Source of the DNA: Aplidium turbinatum
Taxonomy: Eukaryota; Chordata; Ascidiacea; Aplousobranchia; Polyclinidae
Direction: 5' to 3'
Length of the DNA: 64,000 bases
NCBI GenBank assembly: GCA_918807975.1
Contig: OU964919.1
Span: 31,317,824-31,381,823, forward strand
The notes below the pieces were generated by a model. The model was given only the letters and a program-made list of their open reading frames with translations. It was not told where the DNA came from and searched no databases. Shown here one piece after another: positions 32,154 through 44,100 of this stretch (its first letter is position 1; each line of letters opens with the position of its first letter). A program made the position numbers and the translations under genes.

Positions 32154-34205
32154 CAGTGGCGCGGGAACTATTTTTCTCTAAGGGGGGCTGAAGATGCCGT
32201 AGTGTTGTCAGCTTCTGGGGGGCTTCGCCCCCCAGACCCCCTTCATATGGGTCAGCATTTAAAAGTGGTAGTAGCCTATTAGCATTCGGTCCCCTCCGGT
32301 GTAAGATACGACGCCAAAACACATACATTGTAAATTATGACAAATGAAAAACGGCAACAACAAAGCAACTGTTCAGAAAATTCAAATGAAAACGTACAAA
32401 TTAGAAAGTGATTTGAAAACGATAGTTTGTGGAAGTGAGTTCTCACACGCTTCCGAAGATTACTTTTCGCTCAGGTGTTTTCTCTATGAACTGTGTCATG
32501 AGTTCTTTGACATTGACAGTGTCCAAAATGTTTTGGTGGACATGCATCAACGCAAGATGAGTAGCCTAAGTCTTTTTTGTGTGATTGAGCTTCTCAACCA
32601 CGTTTTCAAGCGTCTTAGAGCAGAAAAAGAACGTTCTGATGATGCAGGGAGGCAAAGGCAAAGCTCCACAAATTTTCGCAATTCTTTGAAAAGATCTAGT
32701 GTTTGAGGATTTAGTCAGGCCCGGATTTGGGGGGGGCAGAGGATGAAGGGGGCCCCCCGACGTGGAAAAAATGTGATTTTATGTTATTTTTTTCTTTTAG
32801 CCTTTGATGTTTCTACAGAATTCTGTGCAGTGCAGGATTAACGCTACTGTAGACGTAGTAGTTTTTCGCCGGGGGCCCCCCGATGTAAAAGTGCTCCGGG
32901 CCCCCCATCATCTAAATCCGGTCCTGGATTTAGTTGTGATAGTATCTCAGCAACCTTTTGAACGGAGTTTGCGGTTTTTCCACTTACAACTTCGCTGAAC
33001 AAGGAAAGTTCCGTTTTTAGGCGATCTTTTCTGATGGCATCGGATAAGCTGTACTCAGTAACCTATCAGATCTTTCCTCACCATTTGCACAGCTCAGAAG
33101 GGCCTTCTATCTGTTGGCTGCTGTAAGCAGATCCGCCTGGTCGAATCTTCGATCAAGCTCAGCTTGAACCAAATCAAGGGCTTCAATGTAGCCTATTACC
33201 GTTTCCACGCTCTTTCTCCCGCAGACGACAAACCATCGGATTCTTCTGTGTTTCGAAACCTTGCTGGAGTTTTGCCCACTCGGGGATCCTTTGGCGTTTT
33301 TAGGTTATCGGCAAACGTAAAGACGTTTGCTGCATCCATAAGCTTGGAAATGGATTCATCTTTTCTGAGATTTTTGATCCGTTCGCGGAGAATGGTGATG
33401 GATTCCAAAACTGAAGAAGCAGAAATCTTCTTGTTTTGGAGCTGTCTTGCGACGGCTTCTGCAGGCTGATAAACTTCACCACTGCAGGTAATCGCAATAT
33501 AAAGCCGCATCGTGCGTACTTGTTTTACAAAGCCGAATATTTTTGCACGTGCGTCTCCTCGCATTGCACTATATCTTCTGTCATGTCGGTCAGTCATTGC
33601 GACAGGGTAGGGTAGCACTTAACAACACGAGCGAGGCAAAAGCACCAACGAGTAGGACGCAAACCCAGCAAATTGCAGGCAACTTCATCGGAACCAAAAA
33701 GCGACATGAATGAAGATTTACGCATAGACGATTCACGAATTACAACTGCAACACTTTGAACGAAGTTTAAGGCATCGGCAATAAGCCTCGCTTCCTTTAC
33801 AACGTCTTGCAAAATCAAATCGAGAGCATGATTACTGCAGTGAATGTATACCGATCCAGGGCATAATGCTTTAAGTTTGGCCCGCACTCACTTCTAGCAA
33901 CCAGACATAGCGTACTGTATTTGCTGCACCGTCAAGACAGTAGCCTTGAAGGCGTTCAATCGGCAAATTCAGCAGGGAAAACAAATCGGTAATACACGAA
34001 AACAACGTTTCCGATTTCGAATCGGGAGCATTATAAAACCCAAGAAAAACGTTTTGCAACACGATTACTGAAAATATGTTATGTAACTGAAATTGTCAGA
34101 ATTTTCTAGGGGGGGCTGAAGCAATTATCGAAATTTCCAGGGGGGGCTGAAATAGCTCTAGGGGGGGCTGCAGCCCCTTGAGCACCCCTACTTCCCGCGC
34201 CCTTG
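32154..34205 (-). mobile_element. hAT transposon, ZMYM1/TTF-like transposase, broken
   Basis: Ends CAGTGGCGCGGGA / TTCCCGCGCCCTTG with exact duplication TATATGCC (32146-32153, 34206-34213). AGGGGGGGCTGAAG repeats lie near both ends. Minus-strand transposase pieces: 34062-33900 (FLGFYNAPDSKSETLFSCIT ... LPIERLQGYCLDGAAN), 33887-33594 (RAKLKALCPGSVYIHCSNHA ... VIRESSMRKSSF), 33618-33196 and, at about 32590-32460, LALMHVHQNILDTVNVKELM. The DGAAN and HCSNHALDLILQD motifs identify the family. Several breaks and the insert at 32716-32926. Confidence 0.85.
32716..32926. mobile_element. 211-bp hAT MITE
   Basis: CAGGCCCGGATTTGGGGGGG at the left, CTAAATCCGGTCCTG at the right, exact duplication GATTTAGT (32708-32715, 32927-32934). 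It is inserted in the C-terminal half of the hAT transposase above. GGGGGCCCCCCGA occurs near both ends. Confidence 0.85.
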
Positions 34206-35112
34206 TATATGCCTATCAAGAAAATTCGAGTATTATACTAACTGTCGCTCCCTAAAAATCCATTATAAAAAACACTATTTTTAAAATGATTCCGTTTAAA
34301 TAAGACTAATGTTGCTTTTAATGCCATAATTCTCTCAGTAGGCTAAGCTCTATGCTTTTTTCTGATAAGATTTTTAAAAAGTGGGTTAATGGAAGACAAA
34401 ACTGCCAGACACAAGCAAGTTTAGATTCTGAACTGCACAACTCTTTGTTATTAGCATTCAGGGATAGTTAGCATTACTAGTGTTATTAGCAGTAGGCTAC
34501 TCAAAAGCCTCTCACAATTGGCCCCTGGATGCATGTTTTGCTGAACTGCTCATCAAGTTACAAAACATATATAAATACACCTACTTACGCAACAGAATGT
34601 ATAAATTGTCAAGTAAAAATTACCTTAGCTTGATAGCCTACTGTAGCCTATGTAGGCCTACACATTACTGCGCTACATAGCCTACAACAAGAATAACCGG
34701 CAAAGTAATGTACTACAATCATATAACATAGGCTACAGAATACAACATCATGCAAGCAATCACGGTTGGAGACGAAATATTTGAGTTTGTTTAGATACAT
34801 AGGCTGCACTGCTCATTGCCTGAGAAGTTTCTGATTTGCCCCAAAATGCAAGACTTAACTAATATAAATTAAAGCGCCTTCAACACTGCTTGACTAAAAA
34901 AACTTCACACTACGAAGCCAAGTCATTGTTTACATTTTACATGGAGCGACATTACCAACCTATACCTACTTGCTTGCTTACATTACATTCCTGTTCTGAC
35001 CCGTAATTTACTAATTTCTCAGTAGGCCTAAGTTGTTTTAACTAATTCTTTCTTTTTTTCTGCAAGACTTCAGTCTCCACGTGGGACTCTAGCGTCAAAG
35101 CAGTAGTGCGAT
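34206..35112. other. Interior of the 8-kb hAT; no gene seen
   Basis: AT-rich, many short TAGGCCTA / TAGCCTAC words, no transposase motif recognised. Confidence 0.4.
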
Positions 35113-38100
35113 CAGGGATATCTAGAGAAGGGGATATGAAGGCTCGCAGCGATTGCCTTATTCTCATGACACTACCAGGGCGGTAGTTTGTAGTGCTTTA
35201 ACACTTTGCTTCTCAAAGGGAGGCCAGAATTGGCCCCCCCTCATATTTCCTTTGATTATTTGAAGCACAGTAACGCCATGCACTTGGTTTTTTTGACTTT
35301 TCCTAAAATTGCCAGGCGGATCTGATGATACTAAATTTGATGGTAAAAGTTGTGTAGTTTTCTTGTAAATTCAAGATTTTGGTGAATTTTTGCTATTTCC
35401 AGCTCACTTCTAGCAAAGCGTGAAATGGATTAGGCTACATAGCGATAACAAGCCATAAGCTCATAATTGCTTCGTGCATCGATATGTGCGAGCAGAGAGA
35501 AACATCCTCTTGTTTTCCTTTGTTTGGTTTGACCTCAATAATACAAAGCGCGTTATTTCTTATGCTACAAAAGAAAAGCCAGTAATCACAAAGCTGTTAA
35601 TTAGAAATAATAATAGCAAACGTTTTTTGCGTTACCAGCTCTACAAAGAAGAATAGCAATCCACGATCAAAATAGTAGGCTATGTAGGCCACAAACTATT
35701 CAAAACAGTTGTTTCAAGCAGATAATATTCATTGACGAATAAAAAACGTTACCGTACAATAAGAAATCTTCTCTTGGGTAAATGCACGAAAACCTGGTTT
35801 CGAAATAAACGTTCTATGGAAATGTTCTCATTGACAAAACTTGCAATTGAGGAAATGTATCACTGCAAATGCTTTTGGGAGAAGCCGGAGAAATAGCGTT
35901 TTTGCAAACAGTAATTGTGAGATACACTCAAAATTATGAGATAGGCTCCATTTACACGTAGCAGCTAACTCGATGGCGTCCCTTCCCTGCTTTATGTCGC
36001 CTACTTGTTGTTATGTCCTGCATTTTTGTTTCACAGTGCACTGTGTGTTGTTCCAAAGAGCGCAAAATAAAGATGATAATGCCCTATCTACATTACTAAA
36101 TATTTTGTAATGTAGAAGAGGCATAAAGTTAGGCGTCACATAAGACAAACAACAAATCAGCTTTTTTCATCATTGATTCAACATCTGAATACGTTGCGCC
36201 AATGTATAAGAGGCCGGCTATTGTGAAGACCCGCCATTTATAAACGATCCGATTATACCAAAAGTGGGACAAACTAGTGGATCAAAGAATGAATAAACAA
36301 TGCTGAGAAAACCAAATCTAAGTGACGAACAATACCGATGTCTTCATTTATCTTTGAAAAATGCTGCCTAAACTTATCAACAAAAAATACCGTAAATAAC
36401 GGCAAGGATCTCGAAAGCAAAATTTGCCCGACTTTGGCATGAATTTAGTCAGATAGCTACAGTAATAATTCCACACATACAATAACGGGCTCTCAACGGC
36501 TGTAAGATGCATAATAATCAACCTGGTTCTGGGCGGTTTGTGTAACAGCTTAGGGGAAGACACTACTTGAAATGATGCATCACACAAAAGATTTTCAATG
36601 AAGACTGAGTCTAAAAACCGATGTGGATTGTGCTGCACAATGACTTCAAGTTTAGGACAAAAAAGGCACAAAAATATCACGATAAAAATAAAGACCTTGT
36701 GGGAAATTTTCGAGAATCATAACACGATGCAAATACCATGAACGCGTAGTTTGCATGCTGCTCTAAGCTGGCCGGCAACCACAAAGGTAGACAATACAGG
36801 CAGTTTATAATTCGATAACAGCGTAATAAACATTATAAATACGTAAACCGACAATTTTCTTTTACAAACGTTTTACGTCTAATAGTAAATTTTACCCCAA
36901 CAATCTTTTGTGAAGCGCTTGCAAACAACGGTTTTGTAAAATAGTTTATCATTATTATTTTTTAATTCTCGGATATTGTAAAACGTCATCAGCAAAATCA
37001 CAAAAAAGTTTCATTACTTCAATGTAGTAGGCCTAAGAATTTTTTATAGAATTGTAGCCACGTTGTTTCAACAAAGAAGCCATCTTTTGACTATATAAAA
37101 TTATAGAAAATAATTTGCAATCCTGCAAACGTTTGGAAAGAATCTAGGAAGTCTTCTCACAGTCTGGCACAAAATGATTATGTTTATTGTATCTCTGCAA
37201 TATTTTTTACGATAAACTTTGAAGCTTCGTTATAATCATTTTATCTTTGAAGTCAAAAGATTTTTTTTTTTGGTCAGAAACATAATCGCTGCCTTGCTGA
37301 TGTTGTCGCCTTTACGCGTATTTTTTGTATTTCAAACAATGACGACCCAGTCAGCAATCTAGTCCTTTTACATTGATTCAACATGTGTAAACGTTAAATT
37401 TATGTAGATTTGCTGATTGTGGGTTATTTCACATTTCCTTTGTTTACGCATGTTCCTCAATTCGATTGATTGACACAATCTTCAATAACAAGTGAGCTTC
37501 GAACTTAGCTTTGTTGATGTAAATGCTGTATTTTTTGTGGATGTAATTTATGAGTCATGTTTATAAACACCCGTAAGCGAAATGACTTATGATGTAGCCT
37601 GCATGATATTTGTGATGCGACTTGACACAAATCCACAATTTCAAAAGCACCTAATTTGAACTTAGAAATTTCAGATAATTTCAACAACTTGTTCAATTGT
37701 CCTCTCTCTACTAAAAATATTCGTACTACAAACTCAATTGTAGACCTAAAATACACAAACGAAGATGGAAACAGCTATTCAAGCATGCTAAGCTGTTACT
37801 TATGAGAAATTTGGTTCCATAAAACTAGAAGCTAGCCATGAGTTTGGGAATGCATTAGTTTAGGACAAAAATGTAAGACAACAAACGCAGTTTTGTTTCT
37901 TTTCAAATTCGTGTAACAATATTACTCTGATTGTAACTATTCTAGAATCAGTGAGTAGCTTACAATAAGATTTGCTCGCAAGTCGTAAATCTTTATCAAT
38001 GCAACGATTCGGCACACCGCACACACACTTCGTGCCTTTGATCGAGCTCTTTGTTTTTCAGAACTTTGCATGAAATCGGATTAACACGGTAATTAAATAG

Positions 38101-38752
38101 CGGCAAGATAAACCAAAATTGTCGTTTTTGGGTACCTTTGCAAAAAATTGAAATATCAAGTTTAACATATAAAATTTTAAAATAATGACTTTTCAAACTT
38201 ATAGACAAATGATTTGTTTTCACACCAGTGCAACTTCTGTTGAAATAGCACCAGCGGATAACACGTAACAGCTGATTGAATTTGATCCAAAAACGGCCCC
38301 CCCCTTGAGCAGTTAACTTCCAAAAAACGTTGAAAAGCAAAGGGTTGAACATGTGGTTCTTTTTAAAATCGTAAAAACTTTTGTAGTGCAGCTGGTACAA
38401 TGAGCTACAGAACACGGTTAGCAAATGTTACATAGAGCATATTTAACGAATACTTGTTTACAAAGACAGTTGAAAAGTTACCAGTAAGCCGTTTTTTTAA
38501 CAAAGCCTTTGCAGTAGGCTAGATGTAAAGCAAATATATGGGTAGTTGAATTAACAAGTAACCATGAGCATGCAGTGAGCATCCAGGCGTGATGCTAATA
38601 GCGCAATGCAAGTTATCATAACAAGATTTATTAAACTACTATCGGTGCCAATTGTCATTTTACGATAAACACAGATTATTTAAGATAAACAAAAGCCCTT
38701 CTATTGTCAGACGTAATAAAAGCCTTCGTATCCCTTTCTTTAGATATCCCTG
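35113..38752. mobile_element. CAGGGATATC-family element, long copy
   Basis: Ends CAGGGATATCTAGAGAAGGG and CCCTTTCTTTAGATATCCCTG with exact duplication AGTGCGAT (35105-35112, 38753-38760). CAGGG ends and an 8-bp target suit hAT, but no transposase was recognised in its 3.6 kb. Degenerate copies of the CCCAGAC palindromic repeat lie near 36160-36200 and 37346-37434. The copy at 44101-48801 is the same family in opposite orientation, reduced to about 505 bp. Confidence 0.8.
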
Positions 38753-39050
38753 AGTGCGATATACAAACAAACTCCAGCTGACTGAACAATAGATGACAAT
38801 GTGACACAACACTAGAACAATGGGCAATTGCAAGACGTCAACATTTCGCAGTTTGACAAAAAAAATGCAAACAACAACTAAGACATTAAAAAGTATGCGT
38901 TGACGCTATGCGCTAATAAACCGCGAAAACTTTACGGCGCAGCCTCAAGCGCAAACTATTCAAAAAAATGTGGCCGCAAGCGTTAGCGCAAACAAAAAGT
39001 CTACGCCGCAAGTATGCGGCGTAGAATTTGCAGCGCATACGTAATCTCTG

Positions 39051-39640
39051 CTAGTGTGCAGAGGCAGGCACACTACTTTAATAAATAAAAAGAGTTCGCC
39101 AGTGAGATTGAGAAACAACTGCTGTTGGTTTGAATCTCCATTGTCAGACTGAGTAAGCCGAGAATGAAGACTCAAACCAGCGACCAAGAATTAACCAGCG
39201 ACCAATATGTGATTTTGTGCTAGAATAGGCTACAGCACTTGTGAAAGTTTTCCTGAAATAACATGTAAGATGAATTTTTGCTTAACTGTGCTTTTTGCTT
39301 AACCGTATCTGTTACTGCTTCCTTTTGGCGGCAAGAGTTACTGGCCGAGACCATCAGGTCTATGTCTCTTTATTGCTAATTACTCTGTCGGCTTACATCA
39401 ATTAACAACGGGAAAAGTATGCCATTGGTCAAAAGCCTTTATCTATCACTTCAATCAATTTATTTGCGGAAAATATATTCGTGATTGTGTATTTTAGGTA
39501 GAAAAGGTGATACAGACTCGGTTTTTGACCTATTTTCGTCATTTCTTGGTCAAATTTCTCAGTTCACATTTCATTTTGAAAGTCTTCTTGCATTGAACAC
39601 AGAATTTCATCAATTTTTTTTTTCATTTCAGTGCAAACGG
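39051..39640. other. No gene seen
   Basis: About 590 bases between the 8-kb hAT and the solo LTR. A GGTTTGAATCTCC B-box-like string at about 39127 could mark a SINE relic, without a partner A box. Confidence 0.3.
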
Positions 39641-40161
39641 TGTTCCCGACAATGGTTCACCAAATCAAACGTCATATAAAACCGTTCAGGTCTACTGAAT
39701 CTTACTCGTATTACGTCATGGAATTTTTCCTAAAAAATGAGCCAAGATTGCACCATCGTTCGTAAGACTTGTATCACACCTGTTGAAAGTTGCTTCACAA
39801 TGTTTCACTATGACGTCACAGTAACTGCGTACGTGAGTTTGAGATATAGCAATGTATTCTAGTCATTCTTAAAATGGTTGCTTGAAAGTTGGTGGCAGAT
39901 TTAACTGTTTGCTTGTTGCTTGCCAGCTGGACGAAAATTCTGTCTTTATCTAAGTAGTTTGTATCGTAGTGACAAGTTTTTAGTGGTGTACGGTGTTGCA
40001 TCCCAATTTCGACAGCCAGGTGGCTAATTTTACAGAAATACAATTTTGAATAGACGTTTTCAAAGGAGTGTTTCTTTCGGTCATTACATACAGACGAACG
40101 GATCCGGAAATCTTATGTTACAATTTTCCCACGAAGAGATTATGGTTTACCGCTGTGACCA
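39641..40161 (+). mobile_element. Solo LTR of the BEL/Pao family
   Basis: 521 bp from TGTTCCCGAC to TGTGACCA with 5-bp duplication AACGG (39636-39640, 40162-40166). Same family as the LTRs at 14220 and 19466 but with many substitutions and small gaps, hence older. Confidence 0.9.
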
Positions 40162-40279
40162 AACGGTATTCCATGCACTTTTTGCACTACAAAGCAATTT
40201 GCGCAAATAACAAATTACCTTCCTAATTATTGTCTGCCAGCAAAAAATGACTCACATCGCCTCAGAGACCGACTCCCTA

Positions 40280-40337
40280 CCCAGACAGCAAAATCGACGT
40301 TGAATTAATGTAAAAATAACGGACTTTGCTGCCTGGG
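40280..40337. repeat. CCCAGAC palindromic mini-repeat, short copy
   Basis: CCCAGACAGCAAAATC ... GGACTTTGCTGCCTGGG, 58 bp, an imperfect hairpin. Related copies lie at 50180, 53123, 53622, 59748 and 60898. Confidence 0.7.
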
Positions 40338-40780
40338 TACAGAATGGAATTTTACCGCCGTTGCGTTATAAATGACAAACACAAAATGAAACCGCACGCT
40401 AATAGTAAACTGTCAATCAAGCTATTGAATATCAGCAATTTTCTTGCATTTTATAACTGGCTGTGATAAAAGGTTTATTGTGAACTTCACAATTATCCGA
40501 TACCAACATAATCAGGATTAAAAGTTGGGGCAAGAAAAAAAGTAAAAGTCAAGAAATCTCAGGTTTCTAGCGTCACTGCTTCTATGTGAAATTGCTGAAT
40601 TAGCAGAGGACGAGACCATAGGGTCGACGCCAGTAACAGGTAGGCCTACGGTTAAGTTGCTTTTGCAAAAAAAAACGTTTGCTTTGGAAAATTTTAAAAC
40701 AGTGAACTTGGAAGCATTAGCGAATTAACCACATTTTAGATTTATTTTTATCACCTTGATATTTATATATTTCTTTATTA

Positions 40781-41996
40781 AAAACAGAGAGAGACTGTTC
40801 ACCAGGCATTTTATAATAAAAGTAATTTGCGTTCTTCTGGTGACTATTTACTAGGTTACCTCCTGATGTTAAAGATGATAACTAGCTTTTGTATTTCCGA
40901 CGTTTCGTCAGTCAGCACGACTGACTTTATCAAGGTGGCTAAAACAGGTTAACACAACCTGTTCAGCAACGATGGCACAACACAAAAACGTACTGATAAA
41001 ATGAATAAAGTAAGCAGCAAGAATCAGAATTAAAACACGCAACAAGACACCTAGAGGTTAAACTGAATGCAGTGAATGCCTAAAACCAGTAGGCTGCTTT
41101 CCAACAGCGTAAATTTATCTATCTATTGGGCCACCGTCAAGAAACATTGAAAAGTCATCAGACAAGACAGAAACCAAGGGAATTGGCAATAACAATGATA
41201 GAGAAGACGCACTGAGAATGGAAAAGGTGAAGTTAAAGTTAAAGTAATTTTTTGTACACAGAGGGAAAATTCTGACCATCTTTCTGGTTGAGAGCATGTT
41301 GTGCTTTCTGGTTTATGTACCACTTTTCTGTAAATAATCTTTTTGTGTAATCCTTTTCAGTTTTAAGAATGGTAGCGTTGGTCCAAGTAATTTTATGGTC
41401 TATAAATTCAGACCATAAAATTACTTGGACCAACGCTACCATTCTTAAAACTGAAAAGGATTACACAAAAAGATTATTTACAGAAAAGTGGTACATAAAC
41501 CAGAAAGCACAACATGCTCTCAACCAGAAAGATGGTCAGAATTTTCCCTCTGTGTACAAAAAATTACTTTAACTTTAACTTCACCTTTTCCATTCTCAGT
41601 GCGTCTTCTCTATCATTGTTATTGCCAATTCCCTTGGTTTCTGTCTTGTCTGATGACTTTTCAATGTTTCTTGACGGTGGCCCAATAGATAGATAAATTT
41701 ACGCTGTTGGAAAGCAGCCTACTGGTTTTAGGCATTCACTGCATTCAGTTTAACCTCTAGGTGTCTTGTTGCGTGTTTTAATTCTGATTCTTGCTGCTTA
41801 CTTTATTCATTTTATCAGTACGTTTTTGTGTTGTGCCATCGTTGCTGAACAGGTTGTGTTAACCTGTTTTAGCCACCTTGATAAAGTCAGTCGTGCTGAC
41901 TGACGAAACGTCGGAAATACAAAAGCTAGTTATCATCTTTAACATCAGGAGGTAACCTAGTAAATAGTCACCAGAAGAACGCAAATTACTTTTATT
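40781..41996. mobile_element. Near-perfect 589-bp palindrome with 12-bp target duplication
   Basis: Arms 40813-41401 and 41410-41998 are inverted copies that appear identical, separated by 8 bases (ATAAATTC). The 12-bp direct repeat ATTTCTTTATTA flanks the unit (40769-40780, 41997-42008). A 32-base tail (with CTGTTCACCAGGC) is present on the left only; it also borders the fold-back at 11321-11333. The arms carry a CGACGTTTCGTC-type motif near their outer ends. A target duplication of this length fits retroposition (LINE or Penelope-like) with inverted self-copying. Confidence 0.85.
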
Positions 41997-42008
41997 ATTT
42001 CTTTATTA

Positions 42009-42595
42009 TTAGCAATTATACCCACGTAGGCCTATAATAAGAACCTTATCTTCTCATTCCCCAAAGTTCAGTACAGTATATGAGTATGGGACCTTTACCT
42101 TTATATACGTACGTAGCCAATTGCTCAACTTAGCTCGAAAGCTCGGTTGATTGGTATAGGTTTCAAAGTTATTAAGTAAAAAAAAGTCATATTTCCTGGT
42201 TAGGTCAAAATTTTTTTTTAACTTAGTTTTTCTTCTCTCTATTGATATCTTATTAAAGCTACCCAGATAGAGTAGGTGCGGGACCCATGGGACAGATTTT
42301 TTTATTTGTTAATAACAATTCCAACATAAATGCTACGTCTTCCATTTTTTCATAGTTTGTAGATCCAGAGATTTAAGAGGTATTATGCAAAAATTATTGA
42401 AATGTTATAATTAATTAGGGTATTGAGTTATTCGAAATTTTATTAATGATTTTGGTTGTCTCATACCTATGGGACCCTTGGGACAGTGTTTTGGGACCAA
42501 AGGGACATATCTAAAATTGCACAAAAGAAGTAGACAAAAAAATGGTTGTAAGAACTGAAATTGGTTTATTTATTTGTTTTTGTTTATTATCTTTA
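42009..42595. other. SINE 3' fragment and unassigned sequence
   Basis: 42026-42103 resembles the 3' end of the 8507 SINE (AGTATGGGACCTTTACCTT). The rest contains repeated GGGACCCATGGGACAG / GGGACCCTTGGGACAG words but no gene. Confidence 0.4.
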
Positions 42596-42596
42596 T

Positions 42597-42888
42597 CCTG
42601 CATAGCGGGAGAGCGTGCTTGAGCGCTATGTATCGGTATACGCCTTCCGACGTAGCCTACCCCTGACCCACGCTGCAGCCGACGGCGATGTATGTTTCCG
42701 GTTGTCTACTACTCTACTCATGACTTAAATTTGGTACTACCCATTACTCAAAATCGATCACTGGGTAGAGGCAATTATCGTAAAGTTTCTTGCCCAGAGA
42801 AACAACAGCAAGTATGGGTGGCTGGAGTCGAACATGCAGGCTCTCGACTGCGAGCCCAACGCGCTAACCACTCGGCCACTGCTGCCGA
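42597..42888 (-). mobile_element. tRNA(Ser/Leu-like)-headed SINE, copy 1
   Basis: Minus strand: A box TGGCCGAGTGGTTAGCGC, B box GTTCGACTCC, then a conserved body (CTGGGCAAGAAACTTTACG, TAATTGCCTCTACCCAGTG). The second copy at 62560-62818 shares head and body. Confidence 0.8.
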
Positions 42889-44100
42889 CATTAAAAGTAG
42901 TCTTACTTACATTAAAAGTAGTCCAGTCGCTGAACTTAAAAGTATGGTCAAACCCGGAAAAAATAATATTAAGCTGAAGCTTTGCCAGGTGGTTCTATTG
43001 ATGATGTGGAGTCACCAAAAAAAGCCTCATGATCCCCCCTTGGGAATAGTGAGTTTTAGCCATTTTTCCATAATGGCAGCAGTAGGGTGGGCCGTTTTTG
43101 ACTTTTTTTCGAAATTCAAAAACGGCTAGTCATAAAAAGTGGCACATGCATGAAAAAATTACCTGTGCAAAATTTCATCAGTTTGGGGGTGCATCTTCTG
43201 CCCCCGCAGGGGTGGTCAAACTTTCAATTTTTTGAAAAAAAAAGGGGAAATTTCACTTTCCGTTTTAACATTATTTTTTTTATAATTTTTCTACTGGCTA
43301 GTTAAAAATTGTAAGTGGGATGTACCCAGAACTTTCCTATGTAAAGGCATGTTCGAAGCTTAAGGTTTACTGCCCCCGCGTCGACGACCAAAATGCTGAA
43401 TTTTCACCAATTTGAGATGCAATTTTGTCATTGCTCAATAAACAAACTTGTCGCAAAAAGGCGAGATGGTGTTAACGCTGTACGCTCATTTATGTTCTGT
43501 CTATTAACTTTGCAGGATGATAGGCTAGGAATGAGGTACGAACATCAGTTCATATTTATGATAAAGAGTTACAAAAAAAAAAAGAATAACCTTTTGAAGT
43601 CAAATTCTAGATGTGGGCCTAAATTTCATCAAAATTTGGACCAAATGAAAGAATCTGCTAAGCAAAAATGTTTGATATCGGTTGTTTTAGCCTAAATGTT
43701 CCAATTTTCTGCAATGTACTTGCCCGCAAGAAAATCGTGTCCTTGTTACAGAACAACAGTTCCTTCTTGATCAAAGAACAACTCGCATAATGGAGATTGA
43801 TAAACATGATAAATCGGCCACAAAATCTAATTTTAAACGTTTTCCGAGGAGAGTTGCAAGATCAGAACAATTCCGTTTTTTACGTGAAGATCCAGGAGCA
43901 GGCACAAGTAGCGCTTTGGTAAAACACCTTTAACTTCTTATTCAAGCTCAAAAACTTTGTCATCCAATGAAGAACGCTGCGAAGATTTGGATTATCAACC
44001 TAGTTTTGCCTCGGAAAACCCCAGAAAAAGCAAGGTTACTTCCAGTTTAGTAGTATTTGCTGAATCATGCGATCGTACTGGTATTTCAGATAGGTCTGCA

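Larger units (their letters stand above)
31083..39050 (-). mobile_element. 8-kb hAT-like element, host of two later insertions
   Basis: Starts CAGTGATGTACGCGCATAC and ends GCGCATACGTAATCTCTG, with exact 8-bp duplication CTAGTGTG (31075-31082, 39051-39058). Both subterminal regions are full of AGCGCAAAC / TACGCCGCA units. Its own transposase end is on the minus strand at 31829-32077 (FRYNTPIPSSAEVKRMSLMG ... KRSKMSDEHFQMLVFLRGN), a hAT dimerisation domain. It contains the elements at 32154-34205 and 35113-38752; without them it is about 2.3 kb. Confidence 0.85.

Noticed and set aside
32344-32706. 120-codon plus-strand open frame
   Set aside because: It is the reverse of the hAT transposase C-terminus (LALMHVHQNILDTVNVKELM on the minus strand).
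37996-38424. 142-codon minus-strand open frame
   Set aside because: Lies in the long CAGGGATATC-family copy; no recognised motif and the part shared with the short copy is non-coding there.
41115-41696. Paired identical open frames on both strands
   Set aside because: They mirror each other because of the palindrome; the peptide shows no domain.
41895-41925. Hammerhead ribozyme in the palindrome (CTGACGAAACGTCGG)
   Set aside because: CTGACGA runs straight into GAAAC with no room for stem II, so the core cannot form as read.
42692-43129. 145-codon plus-strand open frame, similar to one at 62532-62924
   Set aside because: Both are translations of the antisense strand of the tRNA-headed SINE.
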